In this document: piece by piece, positions 1-6,242 of the stretch
How the letters are laid out: each line of letters opens with the position of its first letter
How positions within the stretch are numbered: the first letter of the stretch is position 1
Source of the DNA: JBAXGW01 sp037139195
GTDB taxonomy: Bacteria > Bacteroidota > Bacteroidia > Bacteroidales > JAHJDW01
DNA: 11,629 nucleotides
Direction: 5' to 3'
NCBI GenBank assembly: GCA_037139195.1
Contig: JBAXGW010000095.1
Coordinates: 1-11,629, forward strand
Position numbers and translations under genes: made by a program
The notes under the pieces: generated by a model
The model's input: the letters and a program-made list of their open reading frames with translations, nothing else
Told to the model about the DNA's origin: nothing
Databases searched by the model: none

Positions 1-58
1 ACACTTGGTATTTTCCGCTGAAAGTACCGCCCGAAAAGCAAGTGGCGGAGCGTTATGG
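1..58 (+). repeat. attC-like site 1, right half only
   Basis: This is the 3' half of an integron-type recombination site whose left arm lies before the window. It contains the arm CGCCCGAAAAGCAAG (around 28-42), which also occurs in the right arm of the site at 6815-6949, and ends in GTTATGG at 52-58. The ten bases from 52, GTTATGGGCA, are the reverse complement of TGCCCATAAC at 2411-2420, the left end of the next site. This is the relation expected when the segment between them was once a closed circle. The strand-exchange point would be between G52 and T53. Confidence 0.75.
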
Positions 59-201
59 GCAAGGCAATGAAACATAGCGGACAGACAAGAGAACCACCTT
101 AGACAAGTGGAATTTAAAATACTATGGAGACCTGCTACCATAAAAAAAACGGGGCGACACTACTGAGCCTAACAAGTAGATAAATTAAAAAAACATATAA
201 A

Positions 202-1443
202 ATGAAAAAGATTTTTACATTTATTTTGCTCTCCTTCGTTGGATTGAGCAGTATTATAGGACAATCAATTTGCACAAATGACACAATTGTTTCAATTGCA
301 AATGCCCCAATCTCTGAAAGTTTTCGTACTGTAATTTATGGTAATGATATTTATGCGTTTGGTTCTTTGGCTAATAAATATTCAACAATAAATAATAGTT
401 GGACGAGCGTATTAAATATGCCAACAGTTCGTGGTGAATGCGGCGTTGCACAAGTTAATGGTGTTATTTATTGTCTTGGTGGTTGGACAGGTTCGCCAAG
501 TAATAAAAATGAAGCATATAATATTTCTACAAACACATGGTCAACAATGGCAAATCTCCCATCTGCAATAACAGGTTGCTTTGCTGTTTCATTAAACAAT
601 AAAATTTATATCATAGGTGGCACACTTGGTACTACAACAACATATTTCTATGAGTATAATCCGATTTCAAATACGTATTCAACTTTAACTACACCTTCTC
701 AAAACAGAATGCACGCTGGATTGGTTGCTTACAATAACAAAATATATTTAATAGGAGGTCATTATTATAATGGTTCTTACAACTCATCAAATAAACTTGA
801 TGAATACGACCCATTACTTAATACTTGGACTTCTAAAGCAAATATTCCTGTTAGCATTCAAAGAACAAATGGAACAATTTATGACAATAAACTTTATTTA
901 TTTGGTGGTACAACAACAACACCAACAATAACTCCACTAAATTGTTTTTATGTTTATGATTTTGTTTCCAACACATGGACAACAATGGCAACTATGCCAT
1001 TTTCAAGAGCAAGTTTTGACCCTAAAACAATAAATGGAGTAGCTTATTTATTTGGCGGAAACATTAATTCAACTACAAACACAAATCTATGTTATAAATA
1101 TTTCTGCCAGCTTTGTTATCAGACAATCACTGTTACTGACACTTTGATAATAAATGCAAATATTACTGGATTTGTTCCTTTAGCATTTCAAAATACTATA
1201 AAAATATTCCCAAATCCAACTAATGACCATATTACAATTGACTTTGGAAGTAACTATTCAACAATGAATGGATATACAATAAAAATTACTAATTCATTAA
1301 GTCAAGTTGTTTATACGACACCAATCAATACAGAACAAACAACTGTAAACCTTTCGACTTGGACAGGTAACGGAATTTATTTTGTTCATTTGATTGACGC
1401 ACAAAGCAACACAATTGATATTAGAAAAATTGTTTTACAGTAA
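202..1443 (+). CDS. secreted Kelch-repeat beta-propeller with T9SS C-terminal sorting domain
   Basis: The 413-residue protein starts with a classical signal peptide (MKK, then a hydrophobic run to about residue 20, probable cut after GQ). Residues about 45-303 hold six Kelch-like blades. Each has a hydrophobic strand plus GG (IYCLGG 89-94, IYIIGG 135-140, IYLIGG 181-186, LYLFGG 231-236, AYLFGG 281-286; the first is IYAFGS at 50) followed by an N-x-W or N-x-Y strand (NTWS, NTYS, NTWT, NTWT). This gives a complete six-bladed propeller. Residues about 325-413 match the Por/type IX sorting domain (KIFPNPT near 334, then GIYFVHL, ending RKIVLQ), so the protein is expected to cross the outer membrane and be anchored or released there. 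The ligand is unknown. The ATG follows an A-rich leader without a Shine-Dalgarno, normal for Bacteroidota. It is the first gene of cassette 1. Confidence 0.9.
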   Translation: MKKIFTFILLSFVGLSSIIGQSICTNDTIVSIANAPISESFRTVIYGNDIYAFGSLANKYSTINNSWTSVLNMPTVRGECGVAQVNGVIYCLGGWTGSPSNKNEAYNISTNTWSTMANLPSAITGCFAVSLNNKIYIIGGTLGTTTTYFYEYNPISNTYSTLTTPSQNRMHAGLVAYNNKIYLIGGHYYNGSYNSSNKLDEYDPLLNTWTSKANIPVSIQRTNGTIYDNKLYLFGGTTTTPTITPLNCFYVYDFVSNTWTTMATMPFSRASFDPKTINGVAYLFGGNINSTTNTNLCYKYFCQLCYQTITVTDTLIINANITGFVPLAFQNTIKIFPNPTNDHITIDFGSNYSTMNGYTIKITNSLSQVVYTTPINTEQTTVNLSTWTGNGIYFVHLIDAQSNTIDIRKIVLQ

Positions 1444-1451
1444 AATCATAG

Positions 1452-1492
1452 GCAAGTGCCGAAAAATCGGCACTTGCTTTTATTCTGTTTTT
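1452..1492 (+). terminator. rho-independent terminator after the Kelch gene
   Basis: A perfect 10-bp stem, GCAAGTGCCG (1452-1461) and CGGCACTTGC (1468-1477), with a 6-base AAAAAT loop. It is followed by TTTTATTCTGTTTTT. It starts 8 bp after the Kelch stop codon and ends about 22 bp before the next gene's ATG. It should stop read-through inside the cassette, so the downstream gene probably has its own promoter or depends on leaky termination. Confidence 0.9.
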
Positions 1493-1513
1493 AAATATTT
1501 TAACAAAAGTAAA

Positions 1514-2377
1514 ATGACTGCAATAGAAAATTATGTGGAATATTGGGACGACTGGCATAGTGAATGGTTTACGAAAATTAAATCAAATAATCCTAAAGAT
1601 ATTAAAGGATGGAATGTTCCATATGAAAAAGGCGGAAATGAAAATCAAATATGCAAATATTTCCCAGAACCTTTTTGGGGGTGTATTACCAATGATACAA
1701 AAGCAGTTTTCTTAAATATTAATCCTGGTGGTGGTGGAATAGAACAAGATATAACTGAGATAGGAAATGTAACATCTCAACTTTATGATACATTTACTCT
1801 TTCAAAAGAAAAATATAGTGAAACAATAAAAGTCTTATCAGATAAGGAAAATCGCTATTATCCAACCACGAAATGGATGCAAGAGAAACGTGTAAATTGG
1901 CTTAACAAAATTTTAGGAAATTCAAGTCTAATCGTTTCAGATATATTTTGTGCTGATTTGATACCTTGGCATACAAAGACAAAATCAGATATTCAGAATT
2001 ACATACAAGACAATAAAAATATTAAACAAATTATTGAACAAGTTATTAATCCACTTGCTAACATTGCTCAATCAATAGACGGTGTAATGAAAGGAAAGGT
2101 AATTGTAAGAAGTGGTATGTTATTAGACATTTTGAATTCTGAAAGTGGTAAAGAAATTAAATCCAATAATGTTGAAGAATTTGTAGTTATTGATAAAGTG
2201 AAAAAAAGTTTTTCAAAGTTTAATAGTTACTTGACAGTATTGGAAATTGAAGGAACGAAATTTTTTGTTTTTTCTGGTGGTTCAAGTATGGCATTACCTA
2301 ATTCAACTTATTTTGTTTTACCAATTAATAATAAAAACGATAAAGTCTTAACATTGAAAGAGTTTTTAACAAAGTAA
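1514..2377 (+). CDS. hypothetical protein, uracil-DNA-glycosylase-like fold (tentative)
   Basis: I do not recognise a named family. With the ATG at 1514 the protein has 287 residues. The open frame extends upstream to an ATG at 1394, but that start would overlap the Kelch gene by 50 bp and translate through the terminator, so it is rejected. Features suggesting the UDG superfamily: a strand followed by INPGGGG (AVFLNINPGGGG, 64-75), like the G-I-N-P-G motif of the MUG/TDG group; a strand ending in a Pro-Trp (VSDIFCADLIPWH, 141-153) where these enzymes have their second conserved segment; GKVIVRSG (194-201); and FVFSGGSSMALPN (251-263) where the HPS-type loop would lie. The classic histidine loop is absent, so glycosylase activity should not be assumed. 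No signal peptide or membrane segment is visible, so it is probably cytoplasmic. It is the second gene of cassette 1, behind a terminator. Confidence 0.8.
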   Translation: MTAIENYVEYWDDWHSEWFTKIKSNNPKDIKGWNVPYEKGGNENQICKYFPEPFWGCITNDTKAVFLNINPGGGGIEQDITEIGNVTSQLYDTFTLSKEKYSETIKVLSDKENRYYPTTKWMQEKRVNWLNKILGNSSLIVSDIFCADLIPWHTKTKSDIQNYIQDNKNIKQIIEQVINPLANIAQSIDGVMKGKVIVRSGMLLDILNSESGKEIKSNNVEEFVVIDKVKKSFSKFNSYLTVLEIEGTKFFVFSGGSSMALPNSTYFVLPINNKNDKVLTLKEFLTK

Positions 2378-2413
2378 ACCTTGTAGAAAGAATGAAAATG
2401 AAAGATGCCCTGC

Positions 2414-2547
2414 CCATAACAAGCGGTTGCTGTCAGTGGCGGGTTTGTGGCTCGTATGACAGTGACGTGCATATTGAAACCTTTGTTCTTCGTGGAAAGT
2501 TCAGTGCTAATAATCGCCACCGAACAGCAACCGCCAAAACGTTATGC
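2414..2547 (+). repeat. attC-like site 2 (end of cassette 1)
   Basis: A 134-bp imperfect inverted repeat. The left end CCATAAC (2414-2420) leads into the arm at 2423-2442, which pairs with the right arm at 2515-2535; the right end is GTTATGC (2541-2547). Arms are separated from the ends by short unequal spacers (AA on the left, AAAAC on the right), as in Vibrio cholerae repeats. The arm contains GCTGTCAGTGGCGG on the left against the complement of CCGCCACCGAACAGC on the right, leaving a small asymmetric bulge of the kind that sets strand choice in attC sites. Nine bases from G2541 are complementary to 6107-6115 at the next site. Together with the leader of cassette 2 it fills the 403-bp gap 2378-2781. 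Confidence 0.85.
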
Positions 2548-2617
2548 TTCATTGTAAAAAAGACAGACATCCAGCACAGAAAGACGAATGAACCAAATGT
2601 CAACCCTTCACAAAATT

Positions 2618-2674
2618 AAAAGAGCTGTAAGCCAAAACACAAGCAAACGCTTTTGTAGCACATTTACTTTTGCC
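2618..2674 (+). repeat. degenerate repeat flanking the R-M module, upstream copy
   Basis: The part at 2646-2674 (AACGCTTTTG, then TAGCACATTT, then TTTTGCC at the end) recurs at 5977-6008 with small indels. The part at 2618-2640 (AAAAGAG, then AAGCCAA, then CAC) recurs at 6036-6058. The two blocks are in the opposite order in the two copies (here B then A, downstream A then B). This would fit units of a tandem repeat of about 75 bp split by the R-M genes. Confidence 0.55.
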
Positions 2675-2746
2675 AGACCGCACCCAAAACTCACAACTTC
2701 AAACAAATATATTTGACCTAATCGAAATTACGTTGACAGTAGTCCG

Positions 2747-2777
2747 TTGTTTAGTAATCTACAATATAAGACATTTG
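2747..2777 (+). promoter_or_regulatory. candidate Bacteroidota promoter of the controller-endonuclease operon
   Basis: TTG at 2747-2749 and GACATTTG at 2770-2777 are separated by 20 bp. The second element matches the -7 consensus TAnnTTTG at five of six fixed positions. The controller ATG at 2782 lies only four bases after the -7 element, so the transcript would be leaderless or nearly so. Inside the spacer, GTAATCTACAA (2754-2764) matches 9 of 11 bases of the left operator half GTAATACACAA (3945-3955) in the methyltransferase promoter. This could be a weaker controller site. Confidence 0.4.
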
Positions 2778-2781
2778 CAGA

Positions 2782-2988
2782 ATGGATATTAAGTTAAAGT
2801 TCGGCAAAAATCTCAAACGATTACGGTTAGAAAGAGGGGTTTCTCAGGAATCACTTGCATTAACAGCTGATTTAGACAGAACATACATTCCTAGCATCGA
2901 AAAAGGGTTGAGAAATGTATCCATAACTGTTGTTGAAAAATTAGCCACTGCACTTAATGCCGATATTTCTGAATTCTTCAAAGACTAA
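2782..2988 (+). CDS. XRE-family helix-turn-helix regulator, likely R-M controller (C) protein
   Basis: A 68-residue protein that is almost entirely one XRE/Cro-type HTH domain. A first helix (FGKNLKRLRLERG, 7-19) is followed by SQESLALTADLDRTYIPSIE (21-40) as helix-turn-recognition helix, then KGLRNVSITVVEKLATALN and the C-terminal DISEFFKD. Size and sequence are typical of the dimeric controller proteins of type II R-M systems, which time endonuclease expression after entry into a new host. A proline (YIPSIE) stands where most relatives have serine or glycine. The endonuclease gene follows after three bases, so the two are almost certainly co-transcribed. The likely target is the inverted repeat at 3946-3965 in the methyltransferase promoter, with a possible half-site in its own promoter. 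Confidence 0.88.
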   Translation: MDIKLKFGKNLKRLRLERGVSQESLALTADLDRTYIPSIEKGLRNVSITVVEKLATALNADISEFFKD

Positions 2989-2991
2989 CAA

Positions 2992-3939
2992 ATGGAATTA
3001 TTAAAAGATTATATCAAAACTAAATTTGGTATTAACGAGAAACGTTTTTTAGAGGTTTTACAAAAAAGCCCAGGAGCAGAAGGTTATATTTTAGGCAATC
3101 TTGGGGAAGAATTGTTTAAAGAATATGCTGATTCTATTGGATTTGAAGCGTTGAGAATAAAAGAGAAGCCAGAAGGTGGAAATAATGCAAAAAGCGAAGA
3201 TGCAAGAGGCGATTTTTACATTAGAAAAAAGAGGGCAATAAAAGATGAATGGCTCGTAGTTGAATGCAAAGGAGTAAAATCCAATTCCGAGAAAAGAAAT
3301 GGACTTACAAAGCCTTCATCCTGTTTAAATATGCTTGCAAAATATTCTATCGACAGAGCAAAACACATTGAAAGCATTTACAAATCAGGCAGTTATGCAT
3401 ACGAAAAAGCCAAGGAAGAATGGGAAAAGAAAAACGATGGAACTTTCCCGAAATTTGGTTGGAGTAATACAAATCCTGGTGCAGGTGTGCCGAACTTAAC
3501 AGGTCTTTGGAAAACCAAAGACGATATAAAAAAATGGTTGGACACATTTAAGGATAAAGATTTTAATGAAAATTCTTATTGGGATTTAAAAGCACCAATC
3601 AGACTTTTACAAACGCACATGCCCTCAACAAGAATTGACCCAGTTACAAAAATTAAAAGCACAGGACCATTGGTATCTGAGTTTAATATTTTGTGCGTTG
3701 ATTTATTCCTTAAAACAGGAAAACATGAATTTGCTTTTGTAAACAGCACGGAATTGAATCATCAAGGAAAATCACCGAATCATCTACAACAAAATTACAC
3801 TATTGATATTTTGACTGCAAAAGATGGGTTTAAGAGACATAAACTGCTTAAACCTTGGTATGATGATCTTGCTTTATGTATTGAAGAAACTAAACCAAAA
3901 TATAGAAAATTAGATAAAAGTCAATTAGACGGACGTTAA
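2992..3939 (+). CDS. restriction endonuclease of the PD-(D/E)xK type (predicted)
   Basis: A 315-residue soluble protein placed between a controller and a DNA methyltransferase, the usual position of a type II endonuclease. It shows a PD-(D/E)xK-type core: an acidic helix (GNLGEELFKEY, 35-45) that could supply the helix glutamate, then GDFYIRKK with D74, and a strand ending in ECK (LVVECKGVKS, 88-97) giving E91 and K93 as metal-binding and catalytic residues. The rest (about 105-315) is charged and rich in aromatic residues with no family I can name; it may carry DNA recognition. The start ATG is three bases after the controller stop. The gene stops two bases before the TTG element of the methyltransferase promoter. 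The cut site cannot be read from the sequence. Confidence 0.75.
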   Translation: MELLKDYIKTKFGINEKRFLEVLQKSPGAEGYILGNLGEELFKEYADSIGFEALRIKEKPEGGNNAKSEDARGDFYIRKKRAIKDEWLVVECKGVKSNSEKRNGLTKPSSCLNMLAKYSIDRAKHIESIYKSGSYAYEKAKEEWEKKNDGTFPKFGWSNTNPGAGVPNLTGLWKTKDDIKKWLDTFKDKDFNENSYWDLKAPIRLLQTHMPSTRIDPVTKIKSTGPLVSEFNILCVDLFLKTGKHEFAFVNSTELNHQGKSPNHLQQNYTIDILTAKDGFKRHKLLKPWYDDLALCIEETKPKYRKLDKSQLDGR

Positions 3940-3940
3940 T

Positions 3941-3971
3941 TTGCGTAATACACAAATGTGTATTATATTTG
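3941..3971 (+). promoter_or_regulatory. promoter of the methyltransferase gene
   Basis: TTG at 3941-3943, a 20-bp spacer, then TATATTTG at 3964-3971, a perfect match to the Bacteroidota -7 consensus TAnnTTTG with the expected spacing. It begins two bases after the endonuclease stop codon. Transcription should start around 3975-3979, giving a very short leader to the methyltransferase ATG. An 8-bp inverted repeat fills most of the spacer. This promoter would let the methyltransferase be made independently of the controller-endonuclease transcript. Confidence 0.65.
3946..3965. promoter_or_regulatory. inverted-repeat operator (candidate C-box)
   Basis: A perfect 8-bp inverted repeat, TAATACAC-AAAT-GTGTATTA, lies between the -33 and -7 elements of the methyltransferase promoter and overlaps the first two bases of the -7 element. 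A dimeric XRE protein bound here would block RNA polymerase. The only HTH protein nearby is the controller at 2782-2988. The arrangement matches R-M systems such as Esp1396I, where the C protein represses the methyltransferase. The link to the controller is inferred from position only. Confidence 0.6.
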
Positions 3972-3988
3972 CCACAAACATGCAAATT

Positions 3989-5974
3989 ATGGATTTATTA
4001 TTTGATCTACAACTTACCAAAGAAGATAATCTACTTAAAAAATTTGAAGAAATTCACGATTACATTTATGCAAATGATGGATTATCACCTCAACAAACAT
4101 TAGAGGAATTTGTTAAAATTCTGTTTGTCAAAATTTATGACGAAAATGAGAACTTAAATCAATTTACCATTTCAACTGAAGAATGGAATGAATTGAGAAC
4201 AGGCAAGCCATTTCTTTCAATTACTGAAAGAATTTCTGAAATATTTGAACTAACAAAACAAGCATATCAAGACATTTTTGATTCTGATGACCGTATTAAA
4301 ATCAGCCCAATTGCATTAGGCTTTACTATTAATAAACTGCAAGGGATTTCATTACTCAATTCTTCACAAGATGCCAAAGGTTTAGCTTTTCAAAAATTTT
4401 TATCGCACCGCGAAAAAGACGGACGAGGGCAATTTTTTACGCCAGAACCAGTCATTGATTTTTGTGTAGCAATGATGCAACCAAAACCGAACGAAACTAT
4501 CATTGATCCAGCTTGTGGAAGTGGTGGATTTTTAATGTCAGCTTTGAAATATTTGCAAAATAATAATATTGAACTTGACACTAAGAAAGTCGTGTCTGAG
4601 AATCTTTTTGGTTCAGATATTAACAAGAGTATTGCACGAATTGCAAAAATGAAATTGTTATTAGAAGCCAATGGGAAAACAAATGTGCTTTGCACAAATT
4701 CATTAGACGATTTAGATAGTTTAAAACTAACTTTATCACATTCAGATGGCTTTGATTTGGTTTTGGCAAATCCACCTTTTGGGGCCAAAATTACTAATAC
4801 TTCAACTCTTTCAAAATTTGATTTGGGTTACAAATGGATAAATCATAGCAATGAATATCACAAAACAAAGTCTATTTATCCAAATCAAAATGCAGAAATC
4901 TTATTTATTGAGCGCTGTATGCAACTTTTAAAAGAAGGAGGAAGAATGGCAATCGTTTTGCCTAATGGAAACTTTGAAAATCCTTCATTAGAATATTTAC
5001 GGTATTATATAAAATTTAAAGCGAAAATTTTAGCTATTGTTAATTTACCACAGGAAACATTTATACCTTTTGGTACAGGTGTAAAAACTTCTTTATTGTT
5101 TTTAGAAAAAGAAACACCAAACAAAGTCAGACAATATCCGATATTTTTCGGAAGAGTTACTAAATTAGGCTATCAAGGTAATAAAAATGGTACCCCGACC
5201 TATCAAAAAGATAAGTATGGGCAAATCATTAAAGACAGTTTCGGGCAGCCAATTTTAGATGAGGATTTTAGCATTATTGTTGATGCTTACAAAGAGTTTC
5301 AAAAAGGGGTAACCGTTGAAAAAGAAAACTCTTTTTCAATCAACTTTAACGAGCTGAATGGAAGATTTGACTACGATTTTTATTCGCCAGAAAATAGAAA
5401 AATGTTTTCAAAATTAGATACAGGGAAAAGTGTTCGTTTGGGCGACATCTGCGACATAATAAAAGTAAAAAGCAGAAAACTAAAAGACCCAAATAAAACC
5501 GTTGAGTATGTTGAACTTTCTGACATTAATTCACATTCTTACGAAATAATTAATTCAACAACATACCAAGTACACGAATTACCAAGTAGAGCCAGCTATG
5601 AAATAGAAGAAGGAGACATTATTACTGCTATCGCAGGCAATTCAGTTGGTACAAGAAAACATGCGACCGCATTAGTAACAAAAGATTTTAGTGGTAGTAT
5701 TTGCACAAATGGTTTTAGGGTTTTGCGCAATTTCAAAATTGACATCCATTATTTATTGTACTTTTTTAAGTCTGAAATATTTTTGAAGCAAATGTTTATG
5801 TATCGAACAGGTGCTGCAATTCCAAATGTTTCTGATATAGATTTAGCTAATACTATAATCAATTTACCTGACGACTCGACCATAGCAGACATCAGCTCAA
5901 AAATGAAACGGGCTTTTGAACTCCGACAAGAATCAAAAAAACAAATTGAAAGTATTAGTCTTGTTCATGCCTAG
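3989..5974 (+). CDS. N6-adenine DNA methyltransferase fused to an HsdS-like specificity domain
   Basis: A 661-residue protein from the ATG at 3989. The open frame reaches back to a TTG at 3941, but that TTG and the ATG at 3956 lie inside the promoter; an ATG at 3980 remains possible. Residues about 1-130 resemble the HsdM N-terminal helical domain. The catalytic domain has GQFFTPEPV (about 147), the SAM-binding motif DPACGSGGF (173-181) and the adenine-pocket motif NPPF (261-264), so it is a gamma-class, HsdM-like enzyme methylating adenine N6. From about 465 the sequence changes to a type I S-subunit-like target recognition domain (RLGDICDIIKVKSRK, then YVELSDINSHSYEI, EEGDIITAIAGN, ending in a helical tail). 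There is a single TRD, so a half-specificity subunit that may dimerise to read a two-part site. No helicase or HsdR gene is present, so with the separate endonuclease this is best described as type II-like. Confidence 0.88.
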   Translation: MDLLFDLQLTKEDNLLKKFEEIHDYIYANDGLSPQQTLEEFVKILFVKIYDENENLNQFTISTEEWNELRTGKPFLSITERISEIFELTKQAYQDIFDSDDRIKISPIALGFTINKLQGISLLNSSQDAKGLAFQKFLSHREKDGRGQFFTPEPVIDFCVAMMQPKPNETIIDPACGSGGFLMSALKYLQNNNIELDTKKVVSENLFGSDINKSIARIAKMKLLLEANGKTNVLCTNSLDDLDSLKLTLSHSDGFDLVLANPPFGAKITNTSTLSKFDLGYKWINHSNEYHKTKSIYPNQNAEILFIERCMQLLKEGGRMAIVLPNGNFENPSLEYLRYYIKFKAKILAIVNLPQETFIPFGTGVKTSLLFLEKETPNKVRQYPIFFGRVTKLGYQGNKNGTPTYQKDKYGQIIKDSFGQPILDEDFSIIVDAYKEFQKGVTVEKENSFSINFNELNGRFDYDFYSPENRKMFSKLDTGKSVRLGDICDIIKVKSRKLKDPNKTVEYVELSDINSHSYEIINSTTYQVHELPSRASYEIEEGDIITAIAGNSVGTRKHATALVTKDFSGSICTNGFRVLRNFKIDIHYLLYFFKSEIFLKQMFMYRTGAAIPNVSDIDLANTIINLPDDSTIADISSKMKRAFELRQESKKQIESISLVHA

Positions 5975-6058
5975 CCAACGCTTTTGATAGCACATTTGCG
6001 TTTTTGCCTACGCTAAACGCCTAACTCAAAAAACCAAAAGAGTACCAAGCCAATGCAC
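5973..6058 (+). repeat. degenerate repeat flanking the R-M module, downstream copy
   Basis: It starts within the methyltransferase stop codon. AACGCTTTTGATAGCACATT continues to TTTTGCC at 6008 and matches 2646-2674 apart from small indels. AACTCA around 6023 also has a counterpart upstream (near 2689). The block at 6036-6058 matches 2618-2640. The unit begins AGCCAACGC and ends AAGCCAATGC, so it looks like one period (about 75 bp) of a tandem repeat. It also loosely resembles the left arm of the attC at 11452, but no matching right arm follows. The rest of the gap to 6108 is AT-rich with nothing recognisable. Confidence 0.55.
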
Positions 6059-6108
6059 CTAGAAAGAAAAATTAAAACGCGAAAATTGACAGAAAAATAA
6101 CAACGTAA

Positions 6109-6242
6109 GCATAACACGCATTTGCTGTCAGTGGCGGGTTTGTGGCTCGTTGGGCAGGAAAGTGGGAAGGCAAACTATAGTGCTTTCTAGAAAGTTTATC
6201 GGTTAAAACCGCCACCGAACAGCAAGTGCGGTCACGTTAGGG
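6109..6242 (+). repeat. attC-like site 3 (end of cassette 2)
   Basis: A 134-bp imperfect inverted repeat. The left end is GCATAAC (6109-6115), with arm 6118-6138 pairing with 6209-6229; the right end is GTTAGGG (6236-6242). A 29-bp stretch of its left arm and the inner CGCCACCGAACAGCAA are identical to attC-like site 2, while the ends and the middle differ. Ten bases from G6236 (GTTAGGGGCT) pair with AGCCCCTAAC at 6812-6821. Confidence 0.85.

Larger units (their letters stand above)
53..2541 (+). mobile_element. gene cassette 1 (Kelch/T9SS protein + UDG-like protein)
   Basis: A 2489-bp segment between two attC-type exchange points. Its first bases pair over 10 bp with the left end of its own attC (2411-2420). 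It carries two genes on the same strand as the site orientation, separated by an intrinsic terminator. Most described integron cassettes hold one gene of under 1 kb, so this one is large. The 148-bp leader (53-201) shows no recognisable ORF or clear promoter; it holds only weak hairpins, such as CCACCTT/AAGTGG around 97-113. Confidence 0.75.
2542..6236 (+). mobile_element. gene cassette 2 (complete restriction-modification module)
   Basis: A 3695-bp segment between exchange points G2541|T2542 and G6236|T6237. It holds an XRE controller, a PD-(D/E)xK endonuclease and a methyltransferase-specificity fusion. Its start GTTATGCTT (2541-2549) pairs with AAGCATAAC (6107-6115) at its own attC. Unlike typical promoterless cassettes, it has two internal candidate promoters. 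Short degenerate direct repeats flank the module inside the cassette (2618-2674 and 5973-6058), which suggests the R-M genes entered or were bounded by another repeat before the unit became a cassette. Confidence 0.75.

Noticed and set aside
1394..1513. N-terminal extension of the 1514-2377 gene to an ATG at 1394
   Set aside because: It would overlap the Kelch gene, and its codons run through the perfect terminator hairpin. The protein-like sequence begins at the ATG at 1514.
52..2420. The 9-10 bp paired ends read as terminal inverted repeats of a transposon
   Set aside because: The left partner of each pair lies about 130 bp inside the far border, next to an arm that folds on itself. No transposase or target duplication is seen. 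The pattern fits attC logic instead.
2308..2619. Short ORFs on both strands across the attC at 2414-2547 (75 codons on +, 70 on -)
   Set aside because: They are open only because the attC arms lack stop codons. Their translations follow the inverted repeat and show no protein features.
3941..3988. Methyltransferase starts at TTG 3941 or ATG 3956
   Set aside because: Both lie within the promoter elements and operator, upstream of the expected transcription start. The sequence resembling the family begins at 3989.
4390..4788. 132-codon ORF on the minus strand inside the methyltransferase gene
   Set aside because: It is a shadow of the highly conserved catalytic region on the plus strand; no start context or domain supports it.
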